This document shows, one piece after another, positions 42,713-51,963 of a DNA stretch of 64,000 nt (the stretch's first letter is position 1; every line of letters starts with the position of its first letter). The position numbers and the translations under genes were made by a program. Source of the stretch: DRYM01 sp964526225. Its GTDB lineage: Archaea; Thermoproteota; Thermoprotei_A; EX4484-217-1. Where the stretch lies: positions 4,831 through 68,830 of the forward strand of contig CAZGLL010000005.1 of the NCBI GenBank assembly GCA_964526225.1, in the 5' to 3' direction. The notes below the pieces were generated by a model, which was not told the DNA's origin, made no database searches, and saw nothing but the letters and a program-made list of their open reading frames with translations.

Positions 42713-43768
42713 TCAATACCTTATTCTAGGATCAATTATTGAATACGTTATGTCAACTACCAAGTTTACTAGGACATATAGGAATGAAAATAGAAGCGTT
42801 GAACCTATAACTGCTGGCATGTCAAGATTGCTTATTGCATTTACCGCGTAACGTCCAATACCTGGAAGCCCGAAGACAGTTTCAGTTATAACTGCTCCTC
42901 CTAAGAGTCCTCCAAATTGCAACCCTATAACGGTTATTATGGGTACGAGAGCATTTTTAAGCGCGTGCCTCCAGATCCATCTTCTAGGTAATCCTTTAGC
43001 TTTAGCGAACTCTATGAAATCTGAGTTTAATGCGTCAAGAAATGAGTTCCTAACTATTCTTGCAAGAACTCCTGCAGCACCTAAACCTAATGTGAGCCCG
43101 GGTAGCCAGAATCGCTTAATTATTTGCATTAATGTGTCAAATTCTCCAGCGAAAATAGCATCGAAAAGGGGTACGTGTGTTGTTATGGGACATGTTCCTG
43201 TCTCGTAACATTTAGGTACAGGTACTCCAGCTAATGTTGTCCATCCAAGGTTTGTAAAGAAAATCCAAATGAAAATGTACCCTATCCAGAAAATAGGTAA
43301 GGAAACACCTACTAATGCAAATATCCTAACGAACGTATCAAGCAAAGTGTCCTTTTTCAGAGCTGAAATTAAACCTAAAGGGATACCTATTGCTAGTATG
43401 AATATTTCGGCGAAAATAGCTAATTGTAGTGTTGTCGGGAATCTTAAAAATATGTCGTCAAACACGTATCTACTCGTTAAGGGATCTACAAGGGCTCCTT
43501 CATGATTAGGGTTAATAAAGTAGTTAATAATGCCTCTTATAACGAAAATGTACTGAATATACCATGGCTCATCTAAATGGTACATTTTTCTTATTCTTTC
43601 GATAACCTCAGGTCTTGCTCTTTCGCCGCCAGCCCATGCTCTAGCGGGATCTGCAGGGATAATATTTGCTATTAGGAAGACTATTATTGTTACACCGATT
43701 ATTGTAGGTATGAATGTTATTACTCGCCTTATTAGGTACTCTTTCAACCCCGCCATTATAATGACCAT
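42713..43768 (-). CDS. dppB: Oligopeptide-type ABC importer permease (DppB/OppB-like)
   Basis: 351-residue permease. Hallmarks: N-terminal LIRRVITFIPTIIGVTIIVFLI span, NIIPADPARAW, an extracytoplasmic domain with LTSRYVFDDIFLRFPTTLQLA, EFAKAKGLPRRWIWRHALKNALVPIITVIGLQFGGLLGG (EAA loop near residue 265) and the ending VDITYSIIDPRIRY. Six membrane spans as expected. ATG 43768 or 43756. A 114-base gap separates it from the binding-protein gene, the only sizeable gap in the operon and a place where message levels could be uncoupled. Confidence 0.93.
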   Translation of the reverse strand: MVIIMAGLKEYLIRRVITFIPTIIGVTIIVFLIANIIPADPARAWAGGERARPEVIERIRKMYHLDEPWYIQYIFVIRGIINYFINPNHEGALVDPLTSRYVFDDIFLRFPTTLQLAIFAEIFILAIGIPLGLISALKKDTLLDTFVRIFALVGVSLPIFWIGYIFIWIFFTNLGWTTLAGVPVPKCYETGTCPITTHVPLFDAIFAGEFDTLMQIIKRFWLPGLTLGLGAAGVLARIVRNSFLDALNSDFIEFAKAKGLPRRWIWRHALKNALVPIITVIGLQFGGLLGGAVITETVFGLPGIGRYAVNAISNLDMPAVIGSTLLFSFLYVLVNLVVDITYSIIDPRIRY

Positions 43769-43882
43769 CAGCGAAGTTGTTAATGAATAGTATCAAATAT
43801 TACAGACATAAAAAAGTAACTAATAAACTTTATCAGTACTTGAACTTTTTCTTAAAAAATGTTATGTAAAAAATTGTTTGTT

Positions 43883-46117
43883 TTAAGGTTTAAACCCGTA
43901 TAGTTGCTCCCATAATGTAGCGTTCCAATAGTATGGGTTGTATTCTAGTACTATGTAGCTATCTACTTCGTACTCTTTAACGTAGTATGGCCCTGTTCCT
44001 ACAAGCTTATCCTTAAGTAGCTGATGTATTGGATCGTCCTCTCCAGGCTGTACGTACTCAGCCCATGCTGATGGATTCTTACCCCATTCTCCAGCCTCCA
44101 TCGCTTCCTCGTACTTGTCTCCAAGCATGTATTCGGCAGGTACTACCATTGTAAATGGATCGGCAAGTATGCTTAGGAATGGCGCATATGGTTTGTATAG
44201 CTTAAACATTACTACTCCAGCTGTTGGACCATCATATCCGAAGAAGCTTAGTAGCTCATCTAGCGAGTGAACTTCAGCTGCTTTACCTCTCCATTCAACC
44301 TTCAATGGTTTTTCGGAAAGTAATGTGTCAAATTCTTCCTCCGTTAATACTTTTGAAGAGTCAACATCTATGAACTCCGATATCATCCATGTTGGGTCCA
44401 GTTGTGATCTAGCAAGTCTCCAGAATTCAAAGAGAACATCAGTAGCATCTATTGGATAAGTCTTGTCATTCCATGGATCATAAGCTTTTACTCCTCCTCT
44501 TATTACGAAGTACCATTCTGTTCCTGAATCATCATGCGCCCATGCTACAGCTAGATCCGGTGTTACCTCTTCTGTTTCCTCCTTCCAGTAAGTTACTAGT
44601 GTATCGCCTACCTGTAGGAATATTTCCCATCCGAAAGTCTCATAGCTCTTTGCTGGATCGAATGTGTCAGGCCAGCCTATAGTTGCTATAACATATGTTT
44701 CTGGATCATTCTTGTAATCCTTAATACCGATGTCAGCTACTGGAGCATCAGAGTATTCCCAAACTAGGTCGTATCTATTAGCTAATGTTGGATGATAGTA
44801 TATTCCACCAATCCAGTTCCAATATGTTCTCACGAACACTAACTGGCCTAGCCATAGTCCCGGTACTTCATAGTTTGATATTTGGAAGACTGCTTCGTAT
44901 ATTGGTTTTCTAAGTGTTACATCAGCAGTTTGTCTACCAGCAATTATTAGAGCATCTGCTGTTACGTTCCTGTAGAAGTACGGGTTAATGAAGGAGAAGC
45001 CCCAGCCTTTCTCCATAGCCTCCTCTATTGTGAAGGTATTTTCCCAGTCAGGTACGTATTGAACAACAATTATTTTCTTACCTGTTAGCTGAGGTACTTG
45101 TGCTCCAGTGCCCTTTTCGCCAACAACAACATATGCTTCTTTAGTGTCGAAGACCTTGGCGTCCTTCAGTAAGTTCGGTATTTCATCTGAGGATTCAACA
45201 GTTAATATGTTTACCTCTTTGAACTTTATTCCGCCATAGAATAGTGGTCCAGCATAGTTGTCTGGGTCAAGATAGTCTGGTACCCATCCTATGGTGTAGT
45301 AGTCGAAATCTCCGTGGGCAATCTTGCCTAGTAATACAGGCCAGTTCAGTGGCTGTATTACTATGTTAAATCCTAGTCTACCCCAGGTGTTTGCTAGTAG
45401 AGCTGACACTTGTGCTCTCTGGTCATTACCTGTGTTGTAGTATAATGTTATTGTATACTTTGATGGATCAATTCCAGATTTCTGTATTAACTCTTCGGCT
45501 TTGTCCATATCGTACGTGTATTCTATAACATTGTAATCCGTCCAACCTATTAGTCCCTTAGGTATGATTCCTCTTAGTGGTACGAGGAATCCTGAATATA
45601 CCTTGTCATGTATTGTCTTATACGGTGTCGCCCACATTAATGCTTGTCTTACCAAGACGTTGTTAAGTGGCTCCTTAGCTGTATTGAAGACACCATATAC
45701 TATCTGTAATGTTACGAAGTTGGGGTTTCTTTCAACAACTATTTCGTAGTTTCCTAATTTGGTTCCTTCAACATCTTTAAGCCTATCTAATGGTACTACA
45801 GCTCTGTCAGCAACACCAGCTTTGTAAAGCTGTATTCTCGCAGTAGCATCGTTGTTTATCACGTATATTACTCTCTTATGGAATGTCTTAGTAACGGTAG
45901 GTGTTGGCGATGGTGAAGGACTCGGCGATGGGGATGGTGACGGGGGAGTTGTTTCCGTCGGAGAAGGCGATGGAGAAGGACTCGGCGTAGGCGATGGTGT
46001 TGGACTAGGCGTAGGTTGCATTGCAAAATATATGCCGGCTACCGCCACTAGTATTAATATTACAGCTATTGCTATCGCTGCACTCTTAGAGAGAGCTGTT
46101 TTAAGCTTATAGTTCAT
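43883..46117 (-). CDS. Membrane-anchored family 5 solute-binding protein, apparently circularly permuted
   Basis: 744-residue binding protein of the importer. Residues 8-33 are a hydrophobic anchor or pilin-like signal; 34-76 are a Pro/Ser/Thr linker. Family 5 segments then appear in swapped order. Residues 79-455 hold what is normally the second half (VIYVINNDATARIQLYKAG, VRQALMWATPYKTIHDKVYSG, DYYTIGWVPDYLDPDNYAGPLF, IGGIYYHPTL). Residues 473-733 hold what is normally the first half (IATIGWPDTFDPAKSYET, GDTLVTYW, TEWYFVIRGGVKAYD, VGTGPYYVKEY, LEYNPYYWN). ATG 46117 follows GGGTG; GTG 46156 would be leaderless. Substrate unknown, probably peptides or oligosaccharides. Confidence 0.9.
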   Translation of the reverse strand: MNYKLKTALSKSAAIAIAVILILVAVAGIYFAMQPTPSPTPSPTPSPSPSPSPTETTPPSPSPSPSPSPSPTPTVTKTFHKRVIYVINNDATARIQLYKAGVADRAVVPLDRLKDVEGTKLGNYEIVVERNPNFVTLQIVYGVFNTAKEPLNNVLVRQALMWATPYKTIHDKVYSGFLVPLRGIIPKGLIGWTDYNVIEYTYDMDKAEELIQKSGIDPSKYTITLYYNTGNDQRAQVSALLANTWGRLGFNIVIQPLNWPVLLGKIAHGDFDYYTIGWVPDYLDPDNYAGPLFYGGIKFKEVNILTVESSDEIPNLLKDAKVFDTKEAYVVVGEKGTGAQVPQLTGKKIIVVQYVPDWENTFTIEEAMEKGWGFSFINPYFYRNVTADALIIAGRQTADVTLRKPIYEAVFQISNYEVPGLWLGQLVFVRTYWNWIGGIYYHPTLANRYDLVWEYSDAPVADIGIKDYKNDPETYVIATIGWPDTFDPAKSYETFGWEIFLQVGDTLVTYWKEETEEVTPDLAVAWAHDDSGTEWYFVIRGGVKAYDPWNDKTYPIDATDVLFEFWRLARSQLDPTWMISEFIDVDSSKVLTEEEFDTLLSEKPLKVEWRGKAAEVHSLDELLSFFGYDGPTAGVVMFKLYKPYAPFLSILADPFTMVVPAEYMLGDKYEEAMEAGEWGKNPSAWAEYVQPGEDDPIHQLLKDKLVGTGPYYVKEYEVDSYIVLEYNPYYWNATLWEQLYGFKP

Positions 46118-46329
46118 GTGATTTCTACACCCTAAACACTTTTTAGCGGTGTTCACTCAATTTAGGTTTTCACGAAACTTAAATATTTTATGCTTGCATC
46201 AAAGGTTCTAAATGTAAATGCTCTAAAATAATATATTTTAGCATATTGTTGAAAATACGTAAACACTCCGGATTTCACTTATATACCTCATCTATAATTT
46301 TAAGAATCTTAGAAGAGGCCTACACTAAA

Positions 46330-47070
46330 ATGTTGGCTGTGGAAATCAAGAACCTACATAGATTTTACGGCGATTTCGAAGCGCTAAAGGGAGTCACGTT
46401 TGAAATAGATGAAGGAGAAATTTTTGGTCTTATAGGGCCTAATGGTAGCGGTAAAACAACAACACTAAGAATCATAGCTACAATACTTAAGCCAAGTAAG
46501 GGAATAGTGAAGGTTTTCGGATACAATGTAGTTAGGGAAGCAGATAAGGTTAGAAAACTTATTAGCTACTTACCTGAGGATGCAGACCTCTATAAGAGGC
46601 TTACTGGTTTAGAAAATCTATTGTTTTTTGCTAAAATGTATGCTAAAACAAACGATGAAATAAAGGAAATGGTACGTTTTGGAATAGCTATTTCAGGTCT
46701 TGGAAACAGAATTCACGATAAAGTAGAGACCTACAGTAAAGGAATGAGAAGAAGACTTGCCCTAGCTAGAACATTGATGGTAAAGCCGAAATTAGCAATA
46801 CTTGACGAACCCACTTCAGGCTTGGATGTTTACGCATCTGTTAATGTTAGGAATTCTATTAGAAAGTTCGTTAAAGAAACTGGAAGCACAGTTTTGCTAT
46901 CATCACATAATATGCTTGAAGTAGAATACCTATGCGATCGCGTAGCCTTTATTAGTAAAGGGAAAATAATAGCAATAGGTTCTCCGAATGAACTGAAGGA
47001 AAAATATGGCGCTACAAACCTTGAAGAAGCGTTTGTAAGGGCTGTTGAAAGTGAACTGGAGGAGACTTAA
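46330..47070 (+). CDS. ABC exporter ATPase (NatA/CcmA-like)
   Basis: 247-residue ABC ATPase: Walker A GPNGSGKTTTLR (near residue 38), Q-loop LPEDADLYKRLTG, signature TYSKGMRRRLALAR (near 138), Walker B KLAILDEPTSGLDVY, H-loop LSSHNM. The architecture is that of drug/sodium/antibiotic-type exporters that pair with an ABC-2 permease, here the next gene, with which it overlaps by 26 bases. ATG 46330 gives the family-like start; the frame is open to 46246 without conserved residues. TATA-like TTATATA near 46278 would start transcription about 46305. Confidence 0.9.
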   Translation: MLAVEIKNLHRFYGDFEALKGVTFEIDEGEIFGLIGPNGSGKTTTLRIIATILKPSKGIVKVFGYNVVREADKVRKLISYLPEDADLYKRLTGLENLLFFAKMYAKTNDEIKEMVRFGIAISGLGNRIHDKVETYSKGMRRRLALARTLMVKPKLAILDEPTSGLDVYASVNVRNSIRKFVKETGSTVLLSSHNMLEVEYLCDRVAFISKGKIIAIGSPNELKEKYGATNLEEAFVRAVESELEET

Positions 47071-48328
47071 GAACATTATTTGGAAGGAACTACTTGATCT
47101 CTCAAGAGATAAGAGAACAATATTTGCAGCAATAATAGTTCCCATAATCTTCTATCCTACACTAGGAGGCCTTATCGGATATATGTTCAAAGCGCAACCC
47201 GCATACATAGCTATAATAGATTATGATAAAGGCGAATATTCTGAGGAACTAAAGAACACTTTGCTCAACTATTCAAGATATTTTGGAAATGTAAATATTT
47301 TTACAAATTACACTAACGAACTACAAGTTTTAGATAATCCAAACATTGATTTAACATTAATAATCCCTAAAGGATTTACAGAGAATATAACTGAGTCATT
47401 AAATGGTGTCGGCATAGTATATATTAAACCGAATGTTGTTTCATCTAAAGCTTCGGAAGCGCAAACACTTGTTGAAATGGCTATAAATGCTTTATCAAAC
47501 AGTATCGTTAGAAAGAGGATAAAGACAGCCCTACCTGATGTAGAAGCTGAGAGATTCCTTAACCCCATAAAGAGAGTTGTAGAGTATATAGGTCCCGGTG
47601 GAAGAACAGCAACTCCTGAGGAAAGATTCCTATTCCTCACATTAATGATATTTATTTTAGGACTATACTTTAGCATGCATCCAGCAATAGCCTTCGTCAC
47701 CGATAGTGTCGCCGGCGAGAAAGAAAGAAAAACATTAGAAGCTCTTCTAGTAACTCCTGCGTCACGCATAGAAATATTAAGTGGTAAACTTATTGCAAGC
47801 CTTGTTCTAAGCGGAGTAGCTGCCGTAATGAATACCTTGGGAGTATTTTTAATGTACACTTTACTATTTGGTGGGCTTATTGGAGTACAAATACCAATAG
47901 GTGGAGGGCTAGGGTTAATAGGGATATACGCTATCGATGTTTTTCTAACAGTAACCGTTACTGTTTCAATAGCATTACTTATCTCAATAGTTTCAGGTAG
48001 CGTAAGATCAGCTCATAGTAACGCCACAGCATTAATAACGGTTCTGGCTTTAGTTATGTTCGCTAGCATTTACGGTGATATAGAGAAAATAGCTTCACAA
48101 ACATTACCTCTACTCTATTTAATTCCATACACCCACAGTGTTTTAGCATTAGTAACTTTCGTTAAATATGATAATGGCTTTATATTTTCGATAAGGCATT
48201 TGCTCATTTTAGCAACTTACACATTACTGCTGATATCTCTCGGTGCTAGGCTTTTCAGTGGAGAAAGAATTCTGATAGCTAAAGTTAGAAGGAAGGGGAG
48301 GAAGTTTAGGTTAAAGTTGTTTGCCTAA
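47045..48328 (+). CDS. ABC-2 exporter permease (NatB-like)
   Basis: 427-residue membrane subunit with the NatB layout: first span near residues 25-45, a large extracytoplasmic domain (about 50-195: AIIDYDKGEYSEELKNTLL, then DLTLIIPKGFTENI), and five to six C-terminal spans including SVAGEKERKTLEALLVTPASRIEILSGKL, the conserved amphipathic coupling region. Start TTG 47045 or GTG 47051, downstream of AAGGG and inside the ATPase gene, so coupled. Exported substrate unknown (ions or drugs in relatives). Its end overlaps the convergent ferredoxin gene by 23 bases. Confidence 0.88.
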   Translation: MKVNWRRLKNIIWKELLDLSRDKRTIFAAIIVPIIFYPTLGGLIGYMFKAQPAYIAIIDYDKGEYSEELKNTLLNYSRYFGNVNIFTNYTNELQVLDNPNIDLTLIIPKGFTENITESLNGVGIVYIKPNVVSSKASEAQTLVEMAINALSNSIVRKRIKTALPDVEAERFLNPIKRVVEYIGPGGRTATPEERFLFLTLMIFILGLYFSMHPAIAFVTDSVAGEKERKTLEALLVTPASRIEILSGKLIASLVLSGVAAVMNTLGVFLMYTLLFGGLIGVQIPIGGGLGLIGIYAIDVFLTVTVTVSIALLISIVSGSVRSAHSNATALITVLALVMFASIYGDIEKIASQTLPLLYLIPYTHSVLALVTFVKYDNGFIFSIRHLLILATYTLLLISLGARLFSGERILIAKVRRKGRKFRLKLFA

Positions 48329-48566
48329 TTTTCACTACTTTACCTATGTCTTTAGGTTCAACAGTAATAGCATTGCTTGGACATATAACTACGCATCCGA
48401 AACAGCCAATGCACCTATTTTCATCAACTACATAGCTAACTCTCCTAACTTTATCGCCAATGACTAGTTCTTTAATTTCGAACACATATGCTGGACACAT
48501 AGTAACACATAACTCAGTACTTTCACATTTACTCCAATCAACCATTACCTTAAACTTCAAGGTCAA
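48306..48566 (-). CDS. Small ferredoxin-like protein
   Basis: An 86-residue electron carrier. The second cluster motif is canonical (CIGCFGCVVICPSNAI), and its Cys set plus the N-terminal Cys-Pro binds one 4Fe-4S. The first site is C-x5-C-x3-CP (CESTELCVTMCP), altered from CxxCxxC, so it probably binds 3Fe-4S or a 4Fe-4S with three Cys, as in archaeal seven-iron ferredoxins. TTG 48566 follows GTGATG. Monocistronic. Redox partner unknown. Confidence 0.8.
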   Translation of the reverse strand: MTLKFKVMVDWSKCESTELCVTMCPAYVFEIKELVIGDKVRRVSYVVDENRCIGCFGCVVICPSNAITVEPKDIGKVVKIRQTTLT

Positions 48567-48651
48567 ACTTCATCACATAATTTAAGGGGCGTTACTAAGA
48601 TAAGTTTTAATGTTAAAAGTTTACTTAAAAACATACTGGTGATTATAAATT

Positions 48652-49182
48652 ATGAATCTTGAAAAACTTCCACCCGGAAAAAATCCTCCTGATGAAATCT
48701 ATGTTGTAGTTGAAATACCTATGAATTCATACGTCAAATACGAAGTTGATAAGGAAACAGGTGCGATATTCGTCGATAGAATACTGTATACAGCAATGAT
48801 TTATCCTTTCAACTATGGCTTTATTCCTTCAACTCTTGAAGAAGATGGAGACCCCGTCGACGTATTGGTGCTAAGTCATGAACCAGTGTTTCCGGGAGCA
48901 GTAATACCTGCTAGACCTATAGGATTACTCGAAATGGAGGATGAAGAAGGACCTGACAGTAAAGTTATAGCTGTACCTACAGTTAAAATAGATCCTAGAT
49001 GGGCTAATGTTAATTCAATAAATGATTTGCCTAAAGCCTACCTAGACAAAATAAAGCATTTCTTTGAACACTATAAGGAGTTAGAACCTGGCAAATGGGT
49101 TAAGGTAAAAGAGTGGAAAGGGCCTGAAGAGGCTAAGAAAAGAATAATAGCTGCAATAGATAGGTTCAAGAAATCAAAGTAG
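48652..49182 (+). CDS. ppa: Inorganic pyrophosphatase (family I)
   Basis: Hydrolyses pyrophosphate, pulling biosynthetic reactions forward. 176 residues with all family I active-site elements: VVEIPMNSYVKYEVDKETG (Glu and Lys), the substrate-binding YPFNYGFIPSTLEEDGDPVDVLVL with the DxDPxD-type metal ligands (about residues 53-76), and KVIAVPTVKIDPRW. The C-terminal KHFFEHYKELEPGKWVKVKEW is standard. ATG 48652. Soluble hexamer in relatives. Single gene with its own upstream gap. Confidence 0.95.
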   Translation: MNLEKLPPGKNPPDEIYVVVEIPMNSYVKYEVDKETGAIFVDRILYTAMIYPFNYGFIPSTLEEDGDPVDVLVLSHEPVFPGAVIPARPIGLLEMEDEEGPDSKVIAVPTVKIDPRWANVNSINDLPKAYLDKIKHFFEHYKELEPGKWVKVKEWKGPEEAKKRIIAAIDRFKKSK

Positions 49183-49255
49183 AATGCATTAAGTACAAAG
49201 TACCATTATTCATATTAGTTTCTACTACCTTTCCATATCTTAAGGTGTTTGTATT

Positions 49256-51217
49256 TTGTCCTCATTGCTTAGTAAATCCGTTCTAGGAGTACATTATGGA
49301 GTTATTAGGGAAGTTAATGTTCCCGAATACGGATATAGATGGCAAGGGCATGTTACAGTCGATGTAAAGGGTTTAGGGGAGATAAACTTACTCATGATGG
49401 GAAATGTTGCTCAATGGCTTGTTGAAGGTGAAAAGGTAAAGCTCGTAATTAAGGAAGTACCAAAGAGATTCTTCAATAAGCATATTTTATACTATGACGA
49501 TTACGAGCTTTACAGAATATGGGGAGAAGATTATGTTAAAATATGGCCTATTTACTGTAGAAAATTCGTACTTCCAAGGCTTGATCCTGTAACTGGTAAA
49601 GAGCTTTATAGATATGAGGTTGTTGCTAGAGAAGCTCTTAGCGAGGAAGACTATAGAGACATAGTTAATCTAGAACAGTACCATTATGCTTCACAAAAGG
49701 TTGTGGTAGCTGTTTGGAGATGCCCTAAGTGTGGTAAATTTTTCCAATCAAATGCTCCACCAATCTGTCCTACATGCAACATTGAAGCAAAGCTTGTTGA
49801 AATAAAAGGCTCCCTACCTGCATCAAGATTTTTAGTTTTAGAACTCGCCAAAAGAGAACCTTATGAACCGAGAATAGTAGGTTATGTAAGAGTGGATACA
49901 CCAATACCTCTAATGTCAAGAAGAATAGTTGATGAGAAAGGAACAATTATCGAGAAATTTATTAGAGAAAGAGTCTTTGGTAAATCATGGTTTCATCCGA
50001 CTTTTTGGCCAGAAGCATACACTAAAAGAAGAGAATTAATGAGGAAATATCGTGAATTAGTTTCAATATACGGTAAGAGAATAGCTAGGGCGATGATAGG
50101 GGATGAACTAAGGAAGAAACTATTGAAAGCCACTAATACAGCTGTTTCGAGAATAGCTAGGGTAGTCATACATCCTGACTATAGAGGAGATGGACTAGGA
50201 GTACTAGCTGTTAAAGCAGCAATAGATTGGATAAGGGAAAGAAGAGTTCCTGAAATGAAGAGAAAGAAGCATTTAGTAGAAACGATAGCTCAAATGGCAA
50301 GGTACAATCCGTTCTTTGAAAAAGCGGGTTTCGTTTTCCTTTGGGAAACAGCAAGCGGTAGACCTGTACTTTACTATCCGCTAACTGAAGTAGCTAAAGA
50401 TAAAATAACTAAGTTTTTGAGAGAAGACCCTTATGCTAGGAAACATGGAGGAAAACTGTATAAAAGCAGATACGGCAAAGTTGAGGCCATATGTGAACCC
50501 ATAGTCTTAAACGATGTAACAAAGACCTATAGGAATTTACTTGACATTAGTAGGCTCTCGGAAAGACTGCAGGATGTTCTTAGAGCGTTTGGTGTTGAAA
50601 AAAGAGTAATTGAGAAAACGGTTTTACACCATGTAAACTTAACTATAAAGCCTAGGGAAATAGTCGTAGTCGTTGGAGTTTCTGGTGCAGGAAAAACAAC
50701 ATTACTAAGAATGATAGCTGGTGCTGCATTAAAGCTCGCAGATAAAAAGTATACTCCTTCAAGAGGCAAAATTAAAGTTCCTAAAAATATAAAGCTTTCA
50801 ATACTTTTACCTGGGGAACTCGAACCTACATTTGGGGATGAAAGTATTTTAGAACACATTTACAATAAGACTAGAGATGAATTCGTGTCTGTAGAAATAC
50901 TTAATATGTGTGGCTTATCAGATGCTGTATTCTATAGAGCAACGTTCTCAGAACTTTCAACAGGACAAAAGGAAAGAGCAAAATTAGCTAGCCTTCTTGC
51001 AGAGAAACCGAATGTCCTAATAATCGATGAGTTTACAGCTCATTTAGATGCGTTAACTGCTAGGAGAGTTGCTAGGAAGCTTTCAGAAATAGCTAGGAAA
51101 GCAGAAATAACCGTTATTGTTGCAACTAATAGAAGCGAAGTTCTTGAAGCACTTGTACCGGACAAAATAGTTTATGTAGGTTATGGTTCAGTGAAGGTTA
51201 TTGGGAAAAAGCAATAG
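49256..51217 (+). CDS. ABC-type ATPase fused to a GNAT-like acetyltransferase domain (COG2401-like)
   Basis: 653 residues, soluble. Order: N-terminal beta-rich part (1-100), zinc ribbon CPKCGKFFQ...CPTC (about 158-176), GNAT-like domain (about 190-395; VVIHPDYRGDGLGVLAVKAA is motif A with the acetyl-CoA loop), then one ABC ATPase (about 420-650) with Walker A GVSGAGKTT, signature ELSTGQKERAKLA, Walker B NVLIIDEFTAHLDA and ATNRSE at the H-loop position, where Asn replaces His. No permease accompanies it; such soluble archaeal fusions are thought to act on nucleic acid or ribosomes. TTG 49256. Function unknown. Confidence 0.85.
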   Translation: MSSLLSKSVLGVHYGVIREVNVPEYGYRWQGHVTVDVKGLGEINLLMMGNVAQWLVEGEKVKLVIKEVPKRFFNKHILYYDDYELYRIWGEDYVKIWPIYCRKFVLPRLDPVTGKELYRYEVVAREALSEEDYRDIVNLEQYHYASQKVVVAVWRCPKCGKFFQSNAPPICPTCNIEAKLVEIKGSLPASRFLVLELAKREPYEPRIVGYVRVDTPIPLMSRRIVDEKGTIIEKFIRERVFGKSWFHPTFWPEAYTKRRELMRKYRELVSIYGKRIARAMIGDELRKKLLKATNTAVSRIARVVIHPDYRGDGLGVLAVKAAIDWIRERRVPEMKRKKHLVETIAQMARYNPFFEKAGFVFLWETASGRPVLYYPLTEVAKDKITKFLREDPYARKHGGKLYKSRYGKVEAICEPIVLNDVTKTYRNLLDISRLSERLQDVLRAFGVEKRVIEKTVLHHVNLTIKPREIVVVVGVSGAGKTTLLRMIAGAALKLADKKYTPSRGKIKVPKNIKLSILLPGELEPTFGDESILEHIYNKTRDEFVSVEILNMCGLSDAVFYRATFSELSTGQKERAKLASLLAEKPNVLIIDEFTAHLDALTARRVARKLSEIARKAEITVIVATNRSEVLEALVPDKIVYVGYGSVKVIGKKQ

Positions 51218-51962
51218 CAAAAACATAGTTTCCATAGTTTTCCCAGAGAATACCCTTCATTAAACTTAGAACTACACCTTCTTTTTCAGCTTTAACAACA
51301 TCAACGACATCGTTTAAGAAATTCCTAATTTCCAAAACCACAGTATCTTTACTTACATTATCTAAAATGTTAACCTTAGGAACCGCTATTCCTAATTTAT
51401 TTATGTTTTTGAAAAATATGTTACTGTAATTCTTAAGGACTTTAAGTGTTCTAAGATATTCCTTGTCAACATCGTTGATACTGAAATCTAAGACCCCTAT
51501 TTCATTAAGAAGAGAAACTACGAGAGTAAAGTTTAGTTCGTAAATTTCACTATCGCCTCGTAGACCCATATATGGCACGATAATGTTTCCTTCTCTATTC
51601 CAATGTATCGTAGGTGTTTTTTCTAAGGACAGCTCCTTAGTTACTATGTAACCTATGCTTTTATCGAAAAGCATTGTTTCAAATAAGTAGTCAAATTCTT
51701 TTTTACCTTGGTTTTTCTTAACTCCATGTTTTTTATAGTATATGTTTAGCACTATGGATCCTTTAACCTTCTTAGCTAACGTAGGACTTGCTAATGTGTA
51801 AATTGCTGATAAATAACCATAAATGTCTTTAATATTCATGGTTATAGGAATTTCTATGAGTATTCTAGGGCTATTATTGCCTCCTATAGAAATTCTAACA
51901 TCTTTATACTCGATTAATCCTCCAAAACTCTTAATTATTTTCTCTATTCTCTCAATACTCAC
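51198..51962 (-). CDS. Hypothetical protein in the GGDEF-like operon
   Basis: 254 residues of unknown family, alpha/beta, soluble, no cysteines. A beta-rich N-terminal half (DVRISIGGNNSPRILIEIPITMN) and a motif TIHWNREGNIIVPYMGLRGDSEIYELN near residue 130 stand out. GTG 51962 lies one base after the stop of the winged-helix gene and is preceded by AAGGGA, so it is coupled to it; ATG 51980 would overlap by 17 bases. It overlaps the convergent ABC-GNAT gene by 20 bases. As the third gene behind a cyclase-fold protein and a regulator it could be part of one signalling unit. Confidence 0.55.
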   Translation of the reverse strand: MSIERIEKIIKSFGGLIEYKDVRISIGGNNSPRILIEIPITMNIKDIYGYLSAIYTLASPTLAKKVKGSIVLNIYYKKHGVKKNQGKKEFDYLFETMLFDKSIGYIVTKELSLEKTPTIHWNREGNIIVPYMGLRGDSEIYELNFTLVVSLLNEIGVLDFSINDVDKEYLRTLKVLKNYSNIFFKNINKLGIAVPKVNILDNVSKDTVVLEIRNFLNDVVDVVKAEKEGVVLSLMKGILWENYGNYVFAIAFSQ

Positions 51963-51963
51963 T

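Noticed and set aside
45852..46112. Plus-strand frame rich in Gly, Asp and Val opposite the start of the binding-protein gene
   Set aside because: It is the complement of the Pro/Ser/Thr linker codons; the minus frame has a full 744-residue homologous protein.
47308..47859. Minus-strand 183-codon frame opposite the ABC-2 permease
   Set aside because: Length alone is not evidence; the plus frame is a clear permease and the minus reading is Ser/Thr/Ile-rich as expected of a shadow.
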